Assembly (NCBI RefSeq): GCF_040869045.1
Contig: NC_090319.1
Span: 358,625,739 to 358,689,738 of the forward strand
Source: Eurosta solidaginis
Lineage: Eukaryota > Arthropoda > Insecta > Diptera > Tephritidae
Direction: 5' to 3'
Length of the DNA stretch: 64,000 nucleotides
Position numbers and translations under genes: made by a program. Below the pieces are notes generated by a model, which was not told the DNA's origin, searched no databases, and saw only the letters and a program-made list of their open reading frames with translations. This document shows positions 42,621-51,600 of this stretch, in pieces; the first letter of the stretch is position 1, and each line of letters opens with the position of its first letter.

Positions 42621-45600
42621 CTAATAAAAATAAAATGAATAAACAGTAATTAGTGTGCGGATAGTTTCGTCGATGAAAACGAAAACTATAACGTGAAAAG
42701 CTATCGATTATTTTAGGTATCATTTCGGAAAAACTTTAAAACCATTTCGAAAATGTTACGGGACTATTTTGGTACAGTTGAAGCATCCGTTCGGGTACAC
42801 TTCGGAACTAATTTTGGAATCATTTCGTAACTATTACGGAACCAATTCGGAACAATTTCAAGACAGTTACAGGATCATAAAATAATCCCAAAATTATCCT
42901 GAAATTCTTCCCAATTGATCCCAAAATAGTCTGATTCTGAAAGGATCCTGTAATGTCCCGAAATGGTTTCGAAATAGTCTTGGAATTATCCTGAAGTTGT
43001 TCCGAAATAAAAAAAAATAGTTAAAGTTTGACTTTTAATTTAAAAGTCAAAACTGGTTTGTTGACTTTTTATAATTAAAGATAACTCGGAAACGAAAGAT
43101 AAGAAAGTTCAGCACACACGAAACATGTACGCAGTAATACTTTCTCACATAAAATAATAAACAAATTAGTGCCTTTGTGAATATCAAGCAAAAGGTTTTT
43201 TGCCTCGTACTCTTGGGGCCAATACACAATCTGTGAGGTGATAAAATGAAAAAAAAAACTCTTACAAGAACTTTTTGAAATGTGTGAAAATTCATTTTCA
43301 TTTTATCGCTTCACAGAATGGGAATTGACCCCCCGAGCTGGGCGAGAAGGATTACGATTATAAGACGATTACTGTAATTGTTGCTTGGGATTACTTTCCT
43401 GGAATTTAGATAAAACTTACTATTACACTGTGCAACAGCCGGCTGGGTATTAGACCAAACCCACTTTTTTGTAGAGATTGGGGCTTAAGTGGACAAAGTA
43501 CTATCTCCGTTTTTAGAAGTTAGCCTCCAAAAAATAATATCGGCTTTCGAAGTTCGAAATTCTGCATTTCGAAATTTAATTTTTTTTTTTTTTGTTAACG
43601 CGTTCAGCAAATTAAAAAAGTAAAAATGCGGACGTTGTTATAGTGTTTATTATTTGTTGTTAAATTATTAACTTTGTATTTTATACTTTGAATTTTAAAT
43701 ATTTTGCTATCGAATTAGTTTTTGTAAATGAAAATTTTGGTGATATCAAAATGAAAATTTTTGATTAGGAGTAAATATAGTGTTTATTATTTGTTGTTAA
43801 ATTATTAACTTTGTATTTTATACTTTGAATTTTAAATATTTTGCTATCGAAATAGTTTTTTTAAATGAAAATTCTGGTGATATCAAAATGAAAATTTTTG
43901 ATTAATAAATTTTTATACTCAAACCAAAATAAAAGATTTTTAAAATATCAACCTGAATGTTGATATAGTGGTCCACCTGTTTCTTTTATTTGAATGGCTG
44001 AATCCTTTTTTTGAAAAATTTTGCATAACAGCTGTTATACTAGGTGAAAGCTCAGAAATTCGAAAATATGAAAAACCTCATATTTCCGAATTTTCGAAAC
44101 CCATATAAGAAATCTTAATATTGCTGTGTAAGTAAATTAAATCTATCTGATACCTAAATTTGTCGTTTCTGTGAGCTGGATGATGAAACGCCGGTTCACA
44201 TTCTCTGCGAATGCGTATATCTAGCTAGGCAGAGACTATCCGATCTAGGTGGTGGGACACTATGTGAATGGAGTAAAAAGCCTGAAGAGGTACTTAGATA
44301 CATCAAGAGCCTCCAGATACAAAATTAGGCCGAAAGGTCTTGCACAATAGATCTGCACAAAGGTCGCAGTGCTTCCAGACCTATTAATAATAATAATAAT
44401 AGTGCTGTGAAGGTGGTTAAATGGCCTTTATTTTGATATGCATGTCTTTAAACTTTGTGAAGAAAAATTTGGCAAAACCCCTGTTTAAGCGAAACAATGC
44501 GTTTTTTACCAACAATTTATTTTAACAAACACAATTTCCAGCTGGTAAAACGTAAATATTTTTGCCTTTGTATAACAAGACTGCTTTTAAACTGGCTTTG
44601 TTGGAATCTACGAATAGGCGCCAATCGGACTAAAATCTCTTTTTTCAAATTTATCATGCATATAAAAATAAAGGCCATTTAACCACCTTCACAACAATAC
44701 TAAGATTTTTGATATGCGTAGCGAAAATCCGGAAATATCAGGGTTTTCATATTTTCGAAGGTCTGACTTTTTACCTCGTATATACCAAATTTCTCAAAAA
44801 AAGAATTCAGCCCTTCAAATAAGGGAAAAGAGCGGACCACGACCACATTTTTACTTTTTTAATTTGCTGAACGCGTTAACAAAAAAATAAATAAAATTTC
44901 AAAATGTAGAATTTCGAACTTCGAAAGCCGATATCTATTTTTTGGAGGCTAACTTAGGAAAACGGAGATAGTACTTTTTGTACTTAAGCCTCAATCTCCT
45001 CAAAAAAGTTGGTTTGGTCCAATATCCAGAAAAAAAATTGATTTTGTCGCATAGTGTTATTTTTTTTTTAAATAGATTAAATTTATTTGCATAGTAGCTA
45101 AATATTACAAATGTTACCAGTTTAGTTTTTATTCAAATAAGAATTCTGCAAACAAATGTTTGCCTAAATAAATATAACAAAAAGACGGCCCTCAATGACA
45201 AATTTATGTTAGAAATCCATGTTCTACATTGGCCTTAAGCAAAACTAGGTTTTTTTTTTTTAAGAAAAATCGGAAAGAGCGTAGCGACGCGGAAAATAAC
45301 CTTTCCACAGGGGCTGACGTTGTAAAGGGCGTGTTGAACATCTACGAAGCTTTTTTTAGTAAAGGATATTTCACGAAACAGCCGAAACTAATATCGGCGT
45401 GCCGCCACCATCAGCAAAGTGTCTATAATGTTTCCCCACCTCAGTTGCAGTAAAAGTAAACTAGACACGTTACACTTAAATACATACTACATATATCCAT
45501 ACTAATTTGTATAATTTTGTTTTTCCCAACATACATATCGTCGCTGTGCTCACAAAAACAATTATGTGTTTTTCGGTAACATTTCAGGAGATCCAAAACT

Positions 45601-48600
45601 TATTTCTGGTGTGCATTTGAAAAATTTTGCAAATTTCGTATTTTCTATATATTTATGGAAAATATGTTATTGATGTGTGAAGGAAAAAATCATGTTTTTT
45701 AACCCATTACGACGTGATAAATATTTGCGCCGTTTTATAGCACATACATAGCTGCTTTCAAACATGATTCAAATTTGCTTTTGGCGGTAGGGAAATGCAT
45801 GAAATTTTTGCCGTTATACCTCATAATGCTTACGGAGATTACCCTTAAGCCCCTGGAAGGTGTAGCTTCATCAATCAGATGTCTGTTGGGATGCCCAAGT
45901 TTCTACGTATTCAACAGGAACTGTTTGGTTAGCATTTCATTTCTCTCCCTGATGGGGAGTATTCTCGCCTCATTATGTAGATAGTGTTCTGGGGACAAAA
46001 GAAGACAACCCGTGGCGGTTCTGAGGGCAGTATTTTGGCAGGCCTGTAGCTTCTTCCAGTGAGTAGTCTTTAGGCTTGGCGACCATATCGGGGACGCGTA
46101 GCATGCAATCGGCTGTCCAATTGCTCGCGATCTTTTATGTGGACGTTATGTCCAGAGCAGGCCTGCAGAGCAGATCTTGCTGTGTATTAGGCCTCTTGGA
46201 TCGCTGCAATGCGGATGTTATGCCGCTTCATGAAACCAACTATCTCCGTGATCTTCCCAGTTAACGCATTACAGTTTAACTGCAGAATTCTGAAGTGCAA
46301 CGGGGAGACGTCGTCACGGGTTTGCGGCCTGGCAGCATGGCGCGATGAAATCCGTCTGGGGTTTTCCGTCTCTGAGACCAGAACATCTAGGAAAGTAGCA
46401 TCGTCCAAGGCAGGGGATGCATTGTGCATATGTCGCAAACATATATATTCTTTGCTGGCAAACGGTGTAAAAGGTGGCAGGTACCTAAAAGTATGTTTCT
46501 CTGACCTACTCGTGTGCTAGTGCCGGAAAGAGGGGGAGAAGAAGACGGGGGCGAGGGCTGATGCTCGGCATTGCTACCGACTCTACTACGGAGATTGTAG
46601 TTATGAGTAGGAGCGGCCGTATGAGCTGGCGCCATGATTGCTGAGCAGCGGGACAGCTAGAAGGTAGTGGGGCGCAACGGCGCAGGCTACGGGACACCCT
46701 TGGGGGTAAACAGCAAGGAGCCACAAAAATTTATAAAAGTTACGATTACTTCGGGTTTTGGGGTCTAGCCCAGAAAATCCTGTCCGAAGCAACCATCCCT
46801 TGCACGTAACACACTAACAAAATTGTGACCGTCCTAAAAAGATTATTTTCCGCCAACGCAGCAAAACCATTTCTCTGGACCGTGGTCAGGTACAGGTCCC
46901 GGATTGGGTTCGATATCCTCCCGGAGCAGGAGAATATGGCACAGTCCCGATGCATGGATCTGCTGGGAGGATGACAATTTGTGGGAGGGACGCAACAAAT
47001 TAAATGGAGTTTCACTGAAATGACAGCCCTTGGTCGGGAAAAATCCCGAGTCGCTCCGGTTCATAGAATCGGCTGCCTTGAGGAGCGAGATGGTTTGTAA
47101 TTAATTTTAACATTGAAATCAAAGCACTTTCGCCAGAGATTAAAAAAAATTATAAGCAAGTAAGTACATAACTGTTTTTCAGAGTACTTCTAGTACTGCG
47201 AGCACATACATAGCCGTTTTCGATCACTTCTAAACCAAAAGAGATATAAAACACGGCATATGCAGAAATGTGGGCTCTATATAGTGATAATAAAATATGC
47301 AATAAAAAAAAATTTGAAAAAAAACACATAACTGTTTTCGTTAGCGCAGTGACGATATGCATATAGAATACACATACCATAACCTATAAATTATCAGTAA
47401 AAGTATTACTGAAAAATGTGTAATTAAAAAAAAATTTTATTTAAAACAAGTAAAGGTGTCTAAGTTCGGGTGTAACTGAACATTTTATACTCAGCGTGAG
47501 CTTCAATTGTACATTTAATTTCAGATAAATTACTTTTCTACATAACACGTGGCACCGCCCGTTTAAAAGAAAAATGTCTCCACATTTCCTCTTACAATAA
47601 AACTTGATAAGTGAATTATCATTGATTCAAAACTGTTTTTTGCTAAGTTGTAGCTTATTATTTTCGTCTACGACACTTTTAAAAATCTTTTATATAAAAG
47701 TTTAAGTGGTCTTTAACCGATCTCGTTAATTTTTTCTAGAAATATTTCCTGCTATAAGGAAAATATGTGTACCCAATTTTGTTACGATATGTTCGAGTTA
47801 TGGCTCCCGAAACATAGAAAATTGCTTAGTCATAAAAGGCGCGGTGCCACGCCCATTTAATAAAATTTGAAGTTCTTCCTATTTATTGTTATAAATCCAA
47901 TTGGGAAATGAAATACCATTGCTATAAAGCTCTTTTTTGCAAAGATATGTATATCTTATTTTATTAGTCCACGACCCTTTTAAAAATCTTTTATATAAAA
48001 GTGGGCGTGGTTCTTAACCGATTTCGTTAATTCCTTATAGTAAAGGCAACCTCTCTGCCGAATGTTGTTACGATAGGTTTAACGATTTTTGATTTATGAT
48101 TAAAAATATTTGTAAAATTGATTTTATCACAAATGGGCGGTGCCACGCCCATTTAAAAAAATTTTTCAAATTTTTATCAAGAGTCCCAATATCAGTCCAC
48201 ACGTCAAATTTCAACATTCTAGGTGTATTATTTACAAAATAATCAGGTTTTTTGCGTTTTCCAAAATGTTATATATATAAAAAGTGGGCGTGGTTATCAT
48301 CCGATTTCGCTCATTTTCAATACCAATCTATTCTGGGTCCAGATAAGCTCGTGTATCAAATTTGGTGAAAATATCTCAATATTTACTCAAGTTATCGTGT
48401 TAATGGACAGACGGACGGACATGGCTCAATCAAATTTTTTTCGATACTGATGATTTTGATATATGGAAGTCTATATCTATCTCGATTCCTTTATACCTGT
48501 ACAACCAACCGTTATCCAATCAAAGTTAATATATTCTGTGTGCAAAGCACAGTGAGTATAATTATAGTAATCGTAACCCCAGGTACTTTAATTAACGATT

Positions 48601-51600
48601 TCTGTAATCGTAATTAAAAAAAATATTAAATTACGATTACTGTTATCTAGGCGCCTGCAATTACGATCACAGTAATCGTAATTAAATTTTTTTTAATTAT
48701 GATTTAATTTTTTTTTATTACGATTACGGTTATCGAAATCGATTGAAATACGATTACGATTACAGTACTCGCAATTTTTAAATAGTTGAAATTCCGACTA
48801 CTGAGATCGTAATCGTAGTTGCAATCGATTAGACATGTAGTCCTTATCGCCCAGCTCTGCCTGAAATAAATATTTCTCTTCTTAGAGAACAGAGAAATAA
48901 CCTTGGATGCTACACAAGTTCACACAAGAAATGTATACGAAATTTTTCTTGAGCGTTTTCTTATGATGAGGATACCGCGCTTTGCTACCTGACCAGTCGC
49001 TCAAACTATGCATCGCCCTACGAATAGAGTATTTTCAGAATTTTAAATTTGGACTAACTTTGTGGTCGCCAATAGCAAAGAATACAGATTTTGAAAATGG
49101 TCGTGTCGCCGCCCCTTTGTATGCTTGTTTTTTCGCAATAATTCGGAGGCCAAAACCCATTTCAGGCTGTATTGGCAATTTTCGAGATCACCCAGCTACG
49201 TTATCTACAATTATAACTTACCAATCGTGCGCGATCAATATTATCGCGAAATGGAAAGAAAGCGTCCGAACCAAGGGAAACACCATCCAATTGCTTGAGC
49301 CAATCGATTTTCTCCTGGGCAGTTAGTTGGTGGGGAACGTGCTCAAACCTGCGATATTAAACAAACAAAAAAGACAAATATCTTATAATGGAATATTGAG
49401 TTTCTCCAGGAAAACAAGTCAACTTACATTGACTCGAACTGACTAATTGGCATATCCTTGCCCACAGTGCCGTTAACAAAGTTATCGATAGCATTCGAGA
49501 TATCCGCACGCTTAACACCTGGCTTGAATTTCATACCAGTAACGCGTGGGTGCTGACGCAGCCACCAGTTATCAGCCTTCTCACCAGCCAAACGGGTACA
49601 ATGTATACGCGATTGTTGACCAGCACCAATACCAATTACCTGTCCATCTCGTGCATAGCAAACTGAATTACTTTGAGTGAACTTTAGGGCTATTGTAGCT
49701 ACAATCAAATCACGTAAAGCATTTTCTGGTAATTTATTATTTTTAGTAACAACATTGGTAAATAAAGCGGCGTCAATTGTGGCATCATTACGTTTCTGTT
49801 CCAAGGTTAAACCAAAAATGGTTTTACGTTCAAGCTCGCTAGGCTCATAAGAAGGATCCATCTGTGAAAAAATACTTGTATTAAATTATGATACATTTTT
49901 TTAACTGTCAATTCGAAACCTGCCTGTAAAATGCAATATACACCATTTTTCTTTTTTTTTAAAATCTCCAATGCCGCAGGTTCATAGCCAGGTGCAATAA
50001 TACCATCGGAGACCTCACGTGATATTATTCTTGCCGTAGCCACATCACAAATATCTGAAAGTGCAACAAAATCACCAAAAGACGACATGCGATCAGCGCC
50101 ACGGGCTCGTGCATAAGCTGTAGCCAGAGGTGTCAAATTGTCATACAAATCATCTACCATGCAAAGTTTTGCCTGGTCGTGGCTTAAAGGTAGGCCCACG
50201 GCTGCCCCAGCTGGTGACACATGTTTGAAACTGGCAGCTGCCGGTAAATTCAGTGCACCCTTCAATTCACGTACTAATTGCCAACCATTAAGTGCATCGC
50301 ATAAGTTAATGAAGCCCGGTGAAGCATTGATGACCTTCAGCGGTAGCGACTCCAATTGAGTAAAGAGCTGCGCAGGTTTCTGATGTGGATTCATGCCATA
50401 TCGTAAGTTGAGTTGTGAAACATCTGAGGAGTACTGTTTTCGGAAGTAGTCTGAGATGGCGTCATCGTAAGTGGCGGTATGGGTGAACGCTTTAAGGGCC
50501 AAAGCTTTTCTAAAATCGATTAAACCGTTTTTGAGAATTATAATTGTGTCTAGTCGACAAATATGGTCATTGGTAGGGGTTAGGGAAAATTGGCGTTGTT
50601 GCTAAACTACTGCCGATCGTGGACATTACTTACGTGGGGTTTGTAGAGCTGGATTCGATTCGATTTTTTGGAGAATCGATTTTTTCGATTCGATTCTCAA
50701 AAAAAATCGATTAAATCGAGCTGAGAATAGTGGATTGCTGCTCAATTGTTTACCAGTGTAGTACCGAGAAAAAACTCGTCAGTTTCTTTCTCGTTTCGTT
50801 GACCGAGGCTCTTTGGCAACATCAAGGAATACTACAGAGTTATTCACTTGTTCCTCCCATCGGAGTGATACTGATAGTGCATTCGATGCCTAAATATCAT
50901 GATTTCTGTGTTTTTTCCAGATATTCCAATTTTGTGCGCAGACATTTCTTCAGTTAGTTCTGCCTTCTCTGCAATGTTAGCTTAGAAATCACAAGGAGAA
51001 CATCTTTTGACTATAACCCTCTATTAATCTCTCATCATAGGTGAAGTATCGAGAGTCGATGGCATGGCCCTTTTTAAGAGAAAAGTCATGCCGATGAATT
51101 ATGGTAATCTCCGTCGAACCAGCCGATAGGTCTTGTTATGGTAATTCATGAAAAAGTTTCGGCACATCAAGTGTTCCTATGGGTATCTACATTTAGTAAC
51201 AGACGAAGCGGAAGACCTACGCCAAGAAGAATTGATCTTCCTTGGTGCTTGCAATTGGTGTCAGTTATGTTGAAGCCGGGATAGCTAGGCTGACTTGCGC
51301 AACTACAATGCCAATTGTTGGCGATGATAAAATTTATTCATATTTCTCCTTTTACTCATAGCCACCATCATAAAGGCGTATAGTCGTAGTTCATGGTTTT
51401 TACAAAAGTCGAGCTTTTTGAAAATTTAAACACTATTTTATATGGTTTGTGCGCTAATAAAGCTAAATTTATAAAAAAATCACAAGAAATATATTTCCTG
51501 CACGTTTTTATCAATAAATATGAAATTGTACCTATTGCTCCTGAAAGGTGATAAAAACTTCGAAGGCTAAAAAAATCGAACGATTCTAAAAAGAAAATCG

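Larger units (their letters stand above)
43426..45056. mobile_element. Long-arm foldback DNA element inside ATIC intron 5
   Basis: Ends CACTGTGCAACA (43426) and, complemented, CACTATGCGACA (45056); TTA lies on both sides (43423-43425 and 45057-45059). The arms continue inward for several hundred bases: for example gttaacgcgttcagcaaat at 43594 and its complement near 44865, ccgtttttagaagttagcc versus its complement near 44950, and aaggtggttaaatggccttt at 44410 versus its complement near 44673. The left arm is interrupted by a 137-bp tandem duplication (43641, 43778) and by the retroelement insert at 44129. CACT ends with a 3-bp duplication point to a CACTA- or Harbinger-like element. Confidence 0.8.

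Noticed and set aside
48982..49326. 114-codon plus-strand frame
   Set aside because: It overlaps ATIC exon 5 in antisense and has no signature of its own.
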